Source: Glandiceps talaboti
Taxonomy: Eukaryota > Hemichordata > Enteropneusta > Spengelidae
Assembly: GCF_964340395.1 (NCBI RefSeq)
Contig: NC_135552.1
Location: 5,136,701-5,200,700 of the forward strand
Direction: 5' to 3'
Length of the DNA: 64,000 nt
Below the pieces are notes generated by a model. It ran no database searches. It saw nothing but the letters and a program-made list of their open reading frames with translations, and was not told the origin of the DNA. Positions within the stretch are counted from its first letter, which is position 1; every line of letters starts with the position of its first letter. A program made the translations under genes and the position numbers. Shown here piece by piece: positions 1 to 11,933 of this stretch.

Positions 1-1800
1 CATTTCAGTCAAGAACCGATTGAGGTAACTATCCCATCAGGGACACACGTCGCAATCGTATAGCCAATAATGCCGGTCAAGAATTTGATTAAAAATTGTT
101 TATCCCGACCGCGGATTATTTTTAGTTCTGACTCTATGTATTCCTTGTAGTGAACACTTTTGAGTTGGTGATGTCCTTCATTGGACGATACGTACAGTTA
201 ACTATGAAAAATATTATTAAGTGAGATGGACAGTGATGATTTCGATTGACTGTTAAATTCAACAATTGTCGGTGAAATTAGAGACAAATGAAGATACAAG
301 ACTCTCTAGACAATCAATCAAGCTTTTCACGGAGCCTACACACTGAAAACTAGTTTGGGCAGTCATGAGAAATCGTAAACACAAACACCGTATACCGCAA
401 ATATTCTAATCTGTGACAAGCCTAAAGCAATTATATTACTTTTACACGCAACTAACAATATGTCAACGCGTCGTATTCTAGTCAGTCAATCAATCAGAGC
501 CACTGATAAAACTATTTGTCTAGTAGCTCAATTTTTGATAGTAAATTTAATATATCTGTAGATAAGAGATGAATTTGAAGAGAGATAAATATAAAAAATA
601 TAGGTCTTTGGTACTTTTAACGGATATCACACACTGTATGTGATCATCACTCTTTATTTCGAAATCCAGGAATTGTATAGTAATTAGGAATTATTCCTAG
701 GACGTTCATACAACAGCTTAACATAAAATGGTAAGTCATCGTTAAAAAAAAAATATGCGTCAGAATCAGTAAAGAGTCGATTTTTGGTCTAAATTGTACA
801 ACGAAATATTTTTCTTTCAAGTTGAGGCTACTGACAAGGATTGAAATTATGTCCCCTCCCTTCAGTATTTACCTGTGATGAAATTTTTTATTTGAATTTT
901 ACGTGCCATTGATATTGCGGCATTTGAACACCTTTTTAGAAGACGTTTAGCTTTACTAATATACAATATATATGTTGTGGTGTGGTGTGGTGTGGTGTGG
1001 ACGTAACACTGTCAAAATGTTTTAAAAGTCATAGATAGATATTAATTAATTATCAATCAATGTCTGACATTGGTTTGTTTATGACGACTGTGAATTTGAT
1101 TTATACTCAGATATTGACGAGAAGGAATTTAAAATGATTTGTGTTACTTTAATCTCATTCTACAATAATATACCATACATAACTAAAATAATTCACAATT
1201 ACTAGGAATTATTTGAATATATCAGGGAAATTTGTAACATCTAAGTGCTAACTCTCCTTTTTTTCAAATGATTTTGAAATTTCCTGCAATCAACAATTCA
1301 CAAGACTTATATATCGCCACTAAGGAAAGCATGCACGATCATACATTTTCATAAACTACTCAATATTTGCTGGAGTGTCACAGTTTCATTGTGATTCAAC
1401 CGCTTTAAAGTAGACAAACATAGAATATATTGAAATCATGGCTAAAACGTGTACGACAGATGGATGAGTTAAGCTGTAGTTTGTTCCGGGACCAACGAAA
1501 GTTTCAAACTCTAGTAAAAGTATCACATATAGTAGCTAAGGTACATAGTTCATATCAAAATAAACGATGACTTTAGAAAAAAATGTTTCAGTATGTTCAT
1601 AATTACAATTATTCGTTGATAAGTCTTACATAAGAATAATCATATTATGTTGAAGGAAATCAAGAGGGATATTCTGAACTGAAATCACATAAAATTGTCA
1701 TACAGTGAAATGTATATTTTTCATAGTTTTATCCTCCACTATGCAGTTAGGGGAGATTTTGTATTTTATTTGAATTGACTTGTTGTTACATTGCAGTTAA
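1..1800. other. Unassigned sequence downstream of the first GIMAP gene
   Basis: AT-rich sequence with no long open frame and no recognisable gene or element. A short GTGTG pentamer run lies at about 973-999. The region probably holds the 3' flank of the minus-strand GIMAP gene that ends at 1813. No terminator or polyadenylation signal can be assigned with confidence. Confidence 0.5.
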
Positions 1801-1812
1801 AGTTGGTAGGCC

Positions 1813-2688
1813 TTAGTCATAGAAGCTGTTATCATCGTCATCCAAGTACTTCTCTAAAGATTCTGTAACTTTCTTGAAAAACAGGAAGACAACTTCAGAC
1901 AAAAACTGAGATATGAATGCGACGATGTCGTTACTTCCACTGTTAATATCTGTACATTGTTGATCGGCACCACCAGGATGGCTGTAGTTTCGTTTTTTGT
2001 CATCATCCACCACAGTTTTTATCCGTTCTGTCACATCATTACTGAAGGGTTTCTGACCACTCTTAATTTTCATGGCGTCTATCATACGAACAAGTTCTGC
2101 GGTTTGGGTTTCTTTTTCCGACTGTATTTTGGTCGTGTTGTTAAATGCAAGGACGCGATTGTCACATTCCTTCAAAAGATTGGTCAAAAAGGGAGGCACA
2201 TCTTGAAGGTATTCTCTCAGAGCAATTTAATCAGCATCCAACTGGTCTTTTCTTGTGAATAAAATTACGACGTGTTTCATCATTTCGGTTCCAAATAATT
2301 GCAGTAGAAATTTTATGGAATTTACACTCTCTTCTGTCAATCTATCGTCTGCATTGAGGACCAGAACGAACGCATCCATACCTGCCCCTTGACTCATTGC
2401 GATACCCATACACTTAGAAATTTCCGTTGTAATATGCTCCCTTGACACGTCTTTGCGGGAATCAAATAGCCCGGGGGTATCTATCACTACGATTTCTCTG
2501 TCATTGTAACGTTTTCCCCACTCCGTTTTCAATGTTGATGATAAAGTAGAGCGAGACGCATGGAATTTTCTTTCACCTAAGATAGTGTTACCGGTTGAGC
2601 TTTTTCCAACGCCCGTTTTTCCAATCAAAACCACCACTAAGCGTTCACCAGCAGGTATTATTGTGTTAGTTTGAGGTTTTGACGCCAT
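1813..2688 (-). pseudogene. GIMAP/AIG1-family GTPase with an in-frame stop codon
   Basis: The N-terminal part has an AIG1 G1 loop (GKTGVGKSS, residues about 23-31), an STGNTILG stretch, G3 DTPGLFD (about 70-76), the family's conserved box (MDAFVLVLNADDRLTEE) and a G4-like TRKDQL. The start is ATG at 2688; a pyrimidine-rich tract ending in CAG sits just upstream and looks like a 3' splice site, so a 5'UTR exon lies further out. A TAA at 2227-2229 (minus strand) interrupts the frame after 153 residues. Beyond it the same frame stays open for 137 more codons and still aligns with the paralogue at 13311-14171 (LAFNN G5-like element, hydrophobic tail VAFISQFLSEVVFLFF, acidic end). The stop falls where the paralogue has GAA, so a single nonsense change explains it. 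It could be a young pseudogene, a polymorphism or a sequencing error. An intron is unlikely because the codons around the stop align with the paralogue. Family role: membrane-associated GTPases of immune cell survival and defence in animals. Confidence 0.85.
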
Positions 2689-2718
2689 TTTCTGTAAATT
2701 AGGAGAAATCAAAGGCAA

Positions 2719-3640
2719 GGTTGAGGTGAATTCAAGAAGTGTGTGGAAAGCAAGATGTCAGTACACATATTAGGAAACCTATAATGAATTAAATTGGTAT
2801 TTGTTGTACACTAAATTACATTTGTTATGATATTTTACGATGTAGTGGTAGACAATGTGAGTGGACAATTGAAAACATGCAGCGAAATTCCGAAAAAGTT
2901 ATACAAAGATATTAAATATATTAAACTGTTTATGTTGTTCCATACACCATCACAAATCAGCAATTTTACCTTCGATTCAGTGGTATTTCATGTGGTAACT
3001 GTAATGATAGCTTACATTATCGAGCAAGATTTAAACCCAGACACAGCGAGGCCGGTGCACACAAATTCTTCTGTATGGACGATCTCGACTTCTAGTATAG
3101 TTTAACATTAACGTGACCTTTAACCCCTAGCTATAACAATACATTACAGATAAACAGCATTGTAATTACTGGGCCCATTTACAATGAAAGTTGATTTTAA
3201 GGGAATATTTAAAGGAAAACGTACACACTCCATAATTAACCTAGATTTAATCAAATTCTATAAAATATGTTGACACCACGTCGGTCAACGCCCCCTCTCC
3301 CTGCATATTGATGTATAAGAACATTTTAAGAATATCAGCTAGATGAAAACTGAATGCCTTGTGTAAGGATAAAAGAGATTTGTTATTACTACACGCCTTT
3401 ATGCATGACCAGTGCATGGAACTATAAGTATATATTTAAGTATAAAAGAAAGCATGCAGACAGTGCCCTCTATATAGCACTATACAGCAAAGATTTGTAA
3501 TGAGCAAAAGTTTGTAATAAAATTGCCGACCTTTTAAATATATATTCGATGATAAAATGACAACATTTGTAATACATTATTACAATGTTCAGCAATAATT
3601 ACGAATGTTGGTTTTATTACATGAAAATCACGATTTTTTA
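2719..3640. other. Unassigned sequence upstream of GIMAP copy 1
   Basis: Presumed 5' flank and first intron of the minus-strand GIMAP gene. The plus-strand open frame at 2827-3105 resembles nothing I know. At 3346-3360 there is a reverse-oriented copy of the short end motif (AACTGAATGCCTT) that also terminates the interspersed repeat family seen at 31.2, 49.1, 53.9 and 55.5 kb; only this end is recognisable here. Confidence 0.4.
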
Positions 3641-5180
3641 AATTAAATGTCGACGTTTGTACAAATATCGGCAATTATTACAAATATCGGTTGTACATCA
3701 AAGTAAAAAAAATGCATTCATTTTATCACGTGGTACTATTTATGCAATATCTCATTGTCGTACAAGCAGATTGTGACATTCATGTTGGTCCAAGATCGAC
3801 AGATTTCCAGAAGGACAAACAGTTTTGCGGAGATAAAACAGTTTGTCAGTCCATATGACCGACTGATATTTGATATGGATACATATCCAAGTTTTGCCAA
3901 CACGAATCAGACCTTGTGGTACACATTTCACGCTTAACAACTTGTCTGTAAGTCAACCTCGTCTGTCAAGAGGCTGAGTATTATAGATATGATGTGTACA
4001 GTTTACAATTACTATACATACTATACATTTTTGTCTTATAGTATTCCACACCAAAAATACAGCATATTGTACAAAAGCTCAAAATCATTTGATCTGTACG
4101 GGTAGTATGATACTTGTAGATACATGTCATAAACTGTAAAAATCATCAACAGTTTCCCATAAGGACGAGTAGCTTCACTTTCCTTAATATCACACTGCAA
4201 CTGTTTCACTTGGCGATTGAACAGATACATAGCCTAGCTGCTGGAACCTCGAGCAACTATGCTAACTTTTAAAGGCGACGTTAACTTGCATCGCTATAAT
4301 TCGAGTTAAACCTATGAACACATTTACCGTCATCCGTTGACTTCCTCAGAGATAATCCAATGTCTTACAACAAGTCTACCATAGACAGTTCATTTCAATT
4401 TTAATGTACTTTTACATTCAATATAAAGTGATATACAACTATATGTACTGAATTAGTTTAGTAATTTCCTAGCAAGAAGCAAATACATTGTAATATCACA
4501 TGACTACCTGCAACATTTAACAGTGTCAGTGTCACGACTATATGTATTGATGTAATAATACATTGAACACCTTGCAATTGGCAACTAGTAAAATAAGTAT
4601 GCAGTAAATTTACACTTAGATACAATACTGGTCGGTGGGAAACGTTTTATAAAATGAAGTATTAATTAGCGACTAATTACTTCAACTTCAAATCGCAGCA
4701 TCTCCATTGGGAATATTTGTGCCTCTCGTCAATTAGGTTGGAGTTGTAAACTTGTGCGATTTATGACATTCAAACACCACTGATTATGACTTACACAGTT
4801 AGTGATAAGAGCAGATGTCAAGAGAAATAAGAGGGCAACGTACTACAATAGACAGCCAAGTGAAAGAATAAAATAACACCAGCTAACAAACTTTGATTAA
4901 ACTGACAACGACCTTTGTTTCTACGAATTCTGCATGAAAAAGCCACAATTCTGAAAACAAGATAGTAATCATTTCGGTATCTGACTTATCTCTTGACAGG
5001 TTTGTACCTAGCTATACTTGAGGTACTTCAATTCGCTGTGTCTTGACATGTACTCTTTTAAACACACAGTGATTAATGTCTTCCTGGTTAACACCAATTG
5101 AAAGACGATATGTGCAGCAAACAGTAATATGGCTCCACTATAACATATAGCATACAATTTTCACAAAACATTATGAAATA
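3640..5180 (+). repeat. Duplicated noncoding block, copy 1
   Basis: This block aligns by eye along its length with about 6400-7500: the TACAAATATCGG start, an ACCTTGCAATTG stretch, and a well-conserved right half beginning near 4740. Identity is moderate with small indels, except for one run at 5070-5132 that is letter-for-letter identical to 7404-7466. No open frame of note is shared, so it is probably noncoding. The right half occurs a third time, inverted, at about 18040-18360. It may be a segmental duplication accompanying GIMAP gene duplication or an old transposon. Confidence 0.7.
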
Positions 5181-5442
5181 CGCCTTGAGTTAAGTTGTTA
5201 GCGCCACCGCTACGATTATCAACAAAACTGCTGAAATCTTAAGATCTAACATTTTGAAGATAGGGTGTTAACTACTGTATGTGTCGTTTAACTCCAATCT
5301 ACAGGTTTATTATAACAATATTTATTACTACATAATTTCTGTTTGGTGATATTTAGCTGAGATATCACGGGGAGATGCGGGAATATTGGTACCATTTCAA
5401 GGGGTGACATTTGTGAGACGCAAAGGGGTTTAGGGTTGCTGT

Positions 5443-5452
5443 AGTATGTATG

Positions 5453-5486
<34 letters not shown>

Positions 5487-5704
5487 GGTATGTATGTATG
5501 TATGTATGTATGTATGTATACATGAATGAATGTATGTATTTATGTATGTATGTATGTATGTATGTATGTATGTATGTATGTATGTATGTATGTGTGTATG
5601 TATGTATGTATGCATGCATGCATGCATGTATGTATGTATGTATGATTGTATGTATGTAGTATGTATGTATGTATGTACATTCTGTATGTATGTATGTATG
5701 TATG
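5443..5704 (+). repeat. (GTAT)n tetranucleotide microsatellite
   Basis: Long GTAT array with short interruptions including a GCAT run near 5610-5626. Both strands are open in all frames here only because the repeat lacks stops; the Tyr/Val/Cys/Met or His/Thr/Tyr/Ile open frames are artefacts. Confidence 0.97.
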
Positions 5705-5736
5705 TGAGATGAGCTTGAGGAAGTGCGAGAATAAAT

Positions 5737-5892
5737 GAACGAACAAACGAATGAATGAATGAATGAATGAATGGATGGATGGATGGATGGATGGATGGAT
5801 GAATGAATGAATAAATAAATGAATGAATATATGAATGAATGAATGAATGAATGAATGAATGAATGAATGAATGAATGAATGAATGAATGATT
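5737..5892 (+). repeat. (GAAT)n / (GGAT)n microsatellite
   Basis: GAAT array with an internal GGAT block at about 5770-5802, probably from point mutation followed by local expansion. It lies directly after the GTAT array, between the two copies of the duplicated block. Confidence 0.95.
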
Positions 5893-6400
5893 ACATTATC
5901 ATTTATAGCCTATATTTTCACTGTTTTGACATAGCAAAGTATAGAGTATTATACACTTCGGCCTCTTCCAAAGGTGTGGTCAAAATACCTAGAGAGGAGT
6001 TTCGTCGAAAATATCTTGGAAATAGGTGATCTAGAATGTTGGATTTCTATGTAGTGCATTTCTGTGGTAGATGCAAGTTTGCTCCAGTACTTGTTTTTTC
6101 AAATGATAAACCAATAATGGAAAAGGAATCATTTCCGCCAATGATTAAAAAATACATTCATTCATTCAAGTTTTAATTGGGGGATGGATTCATTAATACT
6201 TTATTCGGCCGGATGGATTTTTAAACGAAGGTACGAAAAAGTAATGATGGGTGGATATCCAAGTAGGTAGGCATGTAGATAAGTGCATTCATTATGGTTG
6301 GATGGTTGGATGATCGATTAATTGACAGATCGATTGATAATTGATTAAGGAATCGAAGAAACTAGTGACCCAAAGCGGTTGTAAACTGCCAGAGTTATTA
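5893..6400. other. Spacer between duplicated blocks
   Basis: No gene seen. Degenerate GGAT/GATT-rich sequence (for example 6295-6345) looks like decayed continuation of the tetranucleotide arrays. Confidence 0.4.
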
Positions 6401-7500
6401 CAAATGTCGGTATATATAACAAATGTCGTTGTACATAGCATTCAATCAGGCTGTTGGTAATCAAACTAACCAAGAAAAGTCGCACTCATTTTACCACTGA
6501 ATAGTTTTCATGTTAATCTCATGTGTAATATCTCATCGTTGTGAAACTGTTTTACTTTGATTGATCATAGACATGGTCAAGCTGCTACAACCACGGGTAA
6601 CCATACTAAATTTAAAAGCTACGAATCCGGGTTTGCCTTGGAGTTGCTCTCCATAGGGACTGTGAACACATCTACTGTCATCCATCAGGTTTTTCAGCTG
6701 TGAGCATTCGCTCTCTTACATCAAGTTTCCATAGACCGGTCATTCCATTTTATTGCACATTTACATTTATATATATATAATCATCTATAACTATACGTAC
6801 TGAGACTAAGATTAAGATTTCCTTACAAGATACAGATGTCAGATTATATATTATAAAACTGCAAGGCCAACATTTTGATGAAGAAATACCTTAAACACCT
6901 TGCAATTGTCAAGTAGATTTAGTTATCAATAATTAAGCATGCCGTAGGATTACACTATTAGATAGATATTATACTGGTTAGAAAAGTTGTATATTATAGA
7001 GGAATAGTTGTTATTCTTATACAACGTATGTGTATAAATATAAGTTAAAGTTCGAAATCGAATATCCTTGCATACAGTCAATTATTGTTTATGAAAACTT
7101 GTGTGGTTTACGAATTTCAAACGTTACTGACTTACAAAGTTTCCCATAAGAGCAGAGCAGTTGTTAAGAGAAAAAGAGGACAGCGTATTATTATTCAGAG
7201 ACAGAGTTAAAGAATAAAATAACACGAGCTAACAAACTTTGATTGACCTCAAAATGACCTTTCTCTCTACGAATTCTGCTGAATCAGCCACAATTGTAAA
7301 AACAAGATATCAATCATATCGGTATCAGACTTATCTCTTGACATATTTGTGTACCTACTTGAGATACTTTAATTCGTTGTTCCGTACTCTTTTAAACACC
7401 CATTGATTAATGTCTTCCTGGTTAACACCAATTGAAAGACGATATGTGCAGCAAACAGTAATATGGGACCACTATCACATGTATGTTCACAAACATGAGT
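6400..7500 (+). repeat. Duplicated noncoding block, copy 2
   Basis: Second copy of the block described at 3640-5180, in the same orientation. Matches include the TGTGAACACATCTACTGTCATCC region (against 4316-4340), the ACCTTGCAATTG region (6897) and the perfectly conserved 63-nt run at 7404-7466. It is about 400 bp shorter than copy 1 through small deletions. Confidence 0.7.
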
Positions 7501-9150
7501 AAAGTTGAGCCAATACGATCATCCACTAAACAAAGTGTATACGAACATGACAGCGGTGCTAGCTGACTACGTTAACTAGTACAAATATTTGTAATTCTAG
7601 TCTACTTGGGTTGCCTACAGAAATCTGACCTACCATTCTTAATTTTAACCATTGACGTTTCTATTTATTGTTTAAATCGGATAATAATAATATTTGTTAC
7701 GACAATGATTTCTACATGCTGGCATTTAGTTCAGATATTACTACATAGTTCTATTAACACTACAGCATATGACCATATACCATACAAATACAAGTTGTGT
7801 ATTTAGCCAGAAAGCTATAAAGAGCCCCATCACGGTACACATGTTCTATAAGTCATGTTCAACTTTCGTTTGATTAGTAATAGATAATAATAAACCTACT
7901 ACCTAACCTCAGATTAACTTTATAACTCCAATACATATGGTAAGTTTGCGTAAAGTTTATAAATAATTCTTTTTAACGGAAGTGCGCATTTCTCTTTCAG
8001 CAATGACATGTTTTTGTATTGGGTTAGATTAAAATGGTTACATTGACCTCATTATATCATACAGATTGAAGACTTGGTGCTTGAAATCTTAACCTAAAAA
8101 TAAAATCGACGGGTTCGTACATCTGTTTGTCGTTCGTTTCAGCTTGTGCTTCTGAATTGCATTGTGTTATTATGATATATTGACATTGCTATCAAATTAT
8201 GTTTAGTGAACGCGTGCGCGAATGACATCATATAACCATAATATATCTTTGTAAAAAAAAACTTACTAATCTAATTTGAAAATATGGGCAAGGGGGTTAG
8301 TATAGTGCACGCGTACCCCATGGTGTGGTCTGAATATGACAACAATTAACATTTTATTCGATTGTTAGTTTTTGAAAAACAATTATATTATTACAATTCG
8401 CAATTCATCACCCATAAGTTACACGTATACCTTGTCAAACATCGTTTACTTTAAAAGCATTAACTGTCTAAGTTCATCTTCAATAATGAAAGTTAATTTT
8501 GTCCTCTCGACGCATTAACCAATTTTCCCTTTGAGAAAAAGTAAGTTACAGTGTGTAATATTGTTTCTTTGGGTCCGAAGACTCTGTATGTCGTAAGTGA
8601 AAATATTCAAACATTTCATTAATGAATCACTTGCTAAATGCGTTGGTGATTAGGCAATATCTTATTACACGTTTCAAATTGTTTCGATTATTTTGTCCAT
8701 ATATTGACGATGACAAAATCTGTGTTCTATATTTTGCTTCAAATTCCACATGATTTGGTATATATACGATGGTGGCAAAGATTATAGGAAAAACCAAACG
8801 GATTGCGCTTATCCTTACATGGAGAGGGGAGCATTCACTTTATATTTGGATTCCGATTACATTATACATTATGGGTATATCCTCGATATGTGTACTGGCA
8901 TTGCTGCAGATTAATTTACGCTCGGTGATCATGGGGGAGGCGCTTTAAACTGCCTATAAACACGAACCACAGCGAGAAGCACGCCAGGAATTATTTTACG
9001 ATATTCAAATACAAAAGTGACTGTATTACCTCACACAATAAAAACCAACACCTTCACACACACAGCACCAACCCACCAACACATAGACAATAGTGATGAT
9101 ATTTCTATTGTCTGCACTCTATATATACAGCACACCCAGAGAGTAGAAAC
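7500..9150. other. Unassigned sequence
   Basis: AT-rich sequence with no supported gene. The 66-residue plus frame at 7606-7806 has no recognisable domain. The sequence near 9000-9130 leads into the hammerhead-like element and AT tract at 9.15-9.32 kb and may belong to the same insertion. Confidence 0.4.
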
Positions 9151-9152
9151 CA

Positions 9153-9195
9153 GTTGTCTGATGATCGCACGATGCGTGAAACTCCGAGTTACAAC
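9153..9195 (+). ncRNA. Hammerhead-ribozyme-like motif (family 1, copy a)
   Basis: Type-I hammerhead layout read directly from sequence: stem I GTTGT (9153-9157) pairs with ACAAC (9191-9195); core CTGATGA (9158-9164); stem II CGCA/TGCG closing a CGA loop; GAAA (9178-9181); short stem III ACT/AGT (9181-9189); cleavage-site-type triplet GTT before the 3' half of stem I. The base of stem II would be a U-U instead of the canonical G-C, which may weaken or abolish cleavage. A (TA)n tract starts about 25 nt downstream. The same sequence recurs at 42406-42448. Such minimal stem-III hammerheads are known from Penelope-like elements and animal retrozymes; the assignment to either is inference. Confidence 0.7.
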
Positions 9196-9220
9196 CAAAA
9201 AAGAGTTCCAGTACTACCAA

Positions 9221-9326
<106 letters not shown>

Positions 9327-9409
9327 AGTTAAAATACTGAGAATAAAATGGACAATTTAAAAATAAGCTAAATTGGATTATGCGTGGGTTATACCGTCTA
9401 CAAACTAGG

Positions 9410-9467
9410 AGAGAGAGAGTGAGAGAGAGAGAGGCAGGCAGACAAGCAGACAGACAGACAGGCAGGC

Positions 9468-9532
<65 letters not shown>

Positions 9533-9575
9533 TATATAGACGGACGGACAGGCGGACAGACAGACAGAGAGGTAG
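9410..9575 (+). repeat. (GA)n / (CAGA)n microsatellite
   Basis: GA run, then CAGACAGA and CAGG variants, ending in GGAC repeats near 9540-9565. Arg/Asp/Gln/Thr and Ser/Val/Cys/Leu open frames here are artefacts. Confidence 0.95.
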
Positions 9576-9599
9576 TGGATTTATGATTTATGTAGTCGA

Positions 9600-10060
9600 C
9601 ACAGAAAGCCATGAGGTTCTTTCCCTTGTCTGTGCATTACGTAACAAGTGATCGAAATACGAGTACTGATAATCATACATATTTGTATTTCCAATCGGGC
9701 AGTTATGTTAATATTCTTGGCTGAATATAATAATGCTTGAATAAACGTTTCCACATAATGGTATAAACAATAACTTCAAATATAAATGTATTTTTCTTTT
9801 GGTGTTTTAATCTACTCATGACGAATACAACTTCTATCAATCTACTGGCTTGCATTTTATCGAGTAAACAAAGGTTATTTGGAAATGTATTATGGGATCC
9901 ACTAATACAAAAATCGTTCACAGTTCCTTATTCTTGTACACTAAGTCGATTCAAAGTACAGCTCAGTGAGTAATCTTGTAGACGTTGAACAATGAAAGCA
10001 GAGTGGTAGCTTCGTTCTTAAACTTGGCAAATGTTCGCTTGGCTAAAGAACTCAATGTAT
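9600..10060. other. 3' flank of GIMAP copy 2
   Basis: No gene. Presumed 3' untranslated and flanking sequence of the minus-strand GTPase gene ending at 10061. Confidence 0.4.
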
Positions 10061-10747
10061 TTACAAGAAGTTACAGCAGGTAACATCGTCATATCTAACT
10101 AGGTTTTTGCCAGTAGTCATCAGAAGTCGTTTACCGCAATTTTCGCCCTTCATGTCACCAACCATGTGGAGGAAATCTTTAACTTGAGAATCTGTTTTTG
10201 AATTTGTATTATCAAAGGCTATCATTCGCTTATTACATTTTGAGATCAACTCCTTGAGGGATATTGGCAATTCGTGGGTGAATTGTTCGAATGTAATAGT
10301 GTCTTGTTCGAGCTGGTCCATTCTTGTGAAGAGCAGTATCAGATACTTTGTTATATCATCTCCATATATACTGAATAACATGTTAACTGCTTTTTCATGG
10401 TCTTGAGTAAAACGGTCGTTGATATTTATAGTTAGAATTACAGCATCAATACCGAGACCACCGGCCTCACTAACTTCACCCATAATACATTTACCAAACT
10501 CCCGTTGGGTGTGTTTGTCACCTAAAGTTGGAATCGGGGGTGTGTCTATTACTACAAGCTCAGGATCACCTGGACGTCTACCGTGCATTGTCTTCTTCGT
10601 GGTGGCTATTGACGATCGTTTGGCATCGAATGTGTGCGTACCAAGTATTGTATTTCCAGTCGAGCTCTTACCACTTTTACACACTCCAATTAAAGCAATT
10701 ATTATTTCATTGCTAATGTTTGGTGTACTACAATTTTCGGAAGCCAT
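10061..10747 (-). CDS. GIMAP/AIG1-family GTPase, short divergent paralogue
   Basis: A 228-residue protein counted from ATG at 10747. A pyrimidine tract ending in TAG lies about 10 nt upstream and looks like a 3' splice site, so the nine residues that could be added N-terminally are probably not coding. Visible motifs are G1 GVCKSGKSS (about 21-29), STGNTILG, the family's conserved box (IDAVILTININDRFTQDHE), a G4-like TRMDQLEQD and a G5-like IAFDN. The G3 element reads DTPPIPT instead of DTPG, losing the glycine that normally contacts the gamma phosphate, so hydrolysis may be altered. The protein ends in CCNFL: the last four residues CNFL fit a CaaX-type prenylation site, in contrast to the hydrophobic tails of the two neighbouring paralogues. 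If real, it would give a lipid rather than peptide membrane anchor. It is the middle of three same-strand family members. Family membership is secure; membrane attachment and altered catalysis are inference. Confidence 0.88.
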   Translation of the reverse strand: MASENCSTPNISNEIIIALIGVCKSGKSSTGNTILGTHTFDAKRSSIATTKKTMHGRRPGDPELVVIDTPPIPTLGDKHTQREFGKCIMGEVSEAGGLGIDAVILTININDRFTQDHEKAVNMLFSIYGDDITKYLILLFTRMDQLEQDTITFEQFTHELPISLKELISKCNKRMIAFDNTNSKTDSQVKDFLHMVGDMKGENCGKRLLMTTGKNLVRYDDVTCCNFL

Positions 10748-10789
10748 GGTAACACTAGAACAAAACAAACCCAATGTAATATGTGTTTC

Positions 10790-11375
10790 CTAGGTTGAAA
10801 CCCTATTTTCGTTTCAATAAGTTACTACATGTACTTAAAATAGAGCGTCAGCTGACTCGACATAAATCTTTCTCCTACGTCATTGCTACTAGCGACACTT
10901 CATTGTGTGACGAGACAATTTATTTAACTAATATTGCTATGTATATATGTTATGTGTAAAATACGCAGTCAGTATTCTGCAGTTCTTTGACCAACATCAG
11001 GATTTCTCACAGAGCAGAAACCACAACAATTCTCTGTCATGACCATTACCAAAATATACGTAATAAGAATGTAACAAATCTGAAGTTTGACATTAAACCC
11101 TAAGTTAGCTTGATTTTCGATTGAAAATATGTTTTTCTTTATCTGAGAACAGCTTTAAGCTAATTTAAAGATTGTGTGATTATCCTAGAGGTAGATAAAC
11201 GCTTATGCCCACGTGAATTAAAAGAACAGCTTGACGGGCTCATCGTCCTGAACACCACTGAGTGAGATTTTGATCGAGTTAGAGTTCTCTTAATATACAC
11301 AGACCACAAAATAATACATTGATATAGATAGAGTTTGCTATAGTCGTCGTCTTTAAAATATATCATACAATCACA
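10790..11375. other. 5' flank of GIMAP copy 2
   Basis: No gene seen. It should contain the 5'UTR exon and promoter of the minus-strand GTPase gene, but no TATA box or donor site can be assigned. Confidence 0.35.
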
Positions 11376-11378
11376 TAC

Positions 11379-11425
<47 letters not shown>

Positions 11426-11474
11426 GACAGACACACAGACAGCTAGACACACACACACACACACACACACACAC
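11376..11474 (+). repeat. (AC)n microsatellite with CAGA interruption
   Basis: Two AC runs separated by CAGACAGACAG-type sequence. The long minus-strand Val/Cys frame across it is an artefact. A short GGCT repeat also occurs at 11763-11785. Confidence 0.95.
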
Positions 11475-11933
11475 GACCATGTTTTTTAAAAACCTATAAT
11501 GAAAATATTTTGTCTTGAGATAAATCATGCAAAAGTCTAGAGAGATACCTGATATCCAAACACAACATGCGATTTTGACAACAAGCACCAAGCTTCCCGC
11601 CTTACCACCACTGGAAGACACATTTAACAATGTGCAAGGAGTAATGTACCAAGTAGTTTATTGAAGTTTTTGATTGTTCAAAGTTCATGCTATCCTTTGA
11701 TGAAACAATGTCTTAGGTTCAGATGTAATCAGTTATTGAATGTTCATTAATTGATTGGCTGACTGGCTGGCTGGCTGGCTGGCTGACAAACGACAATAAT
11801 AAATAGCAATATTGGTTGACATTCAAATGTTAGTGTCTATTTTTATGGTGATACTAGTTGCCATCGAAGACACTCATAAACATGAACGCATATAATATTA
11901 CTCCCAGAGTCGACATGCAAAGATTAAAGTAGT

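Noticed and set aside
2227-2229. Recoding (selenocysteine or read-through) at the GIMAP in-frame stop
   Set aside because: The stop is TAA, not TGA. The paralogue has a plain Glu codon and nothing suggests a recoding signal.
5365-5746. Overlapping open frames on both strands of Tyr/Val/Cys/Met or His/Thr/Ile repeats
   Set aside because: Pure translation of a GTAT microsatellite without stop codons. The same applies to frames at 9.0-9.6, 11.2-11.6, 13.0-13.2, 24.9-25.1, 33.9-34.2, 38.0-38.5, 39.5-40.0, 42.1-42.5, 43.8-44.1, 46.7-47.0, 51.3-51.6 and 59.0-59.4 kb.
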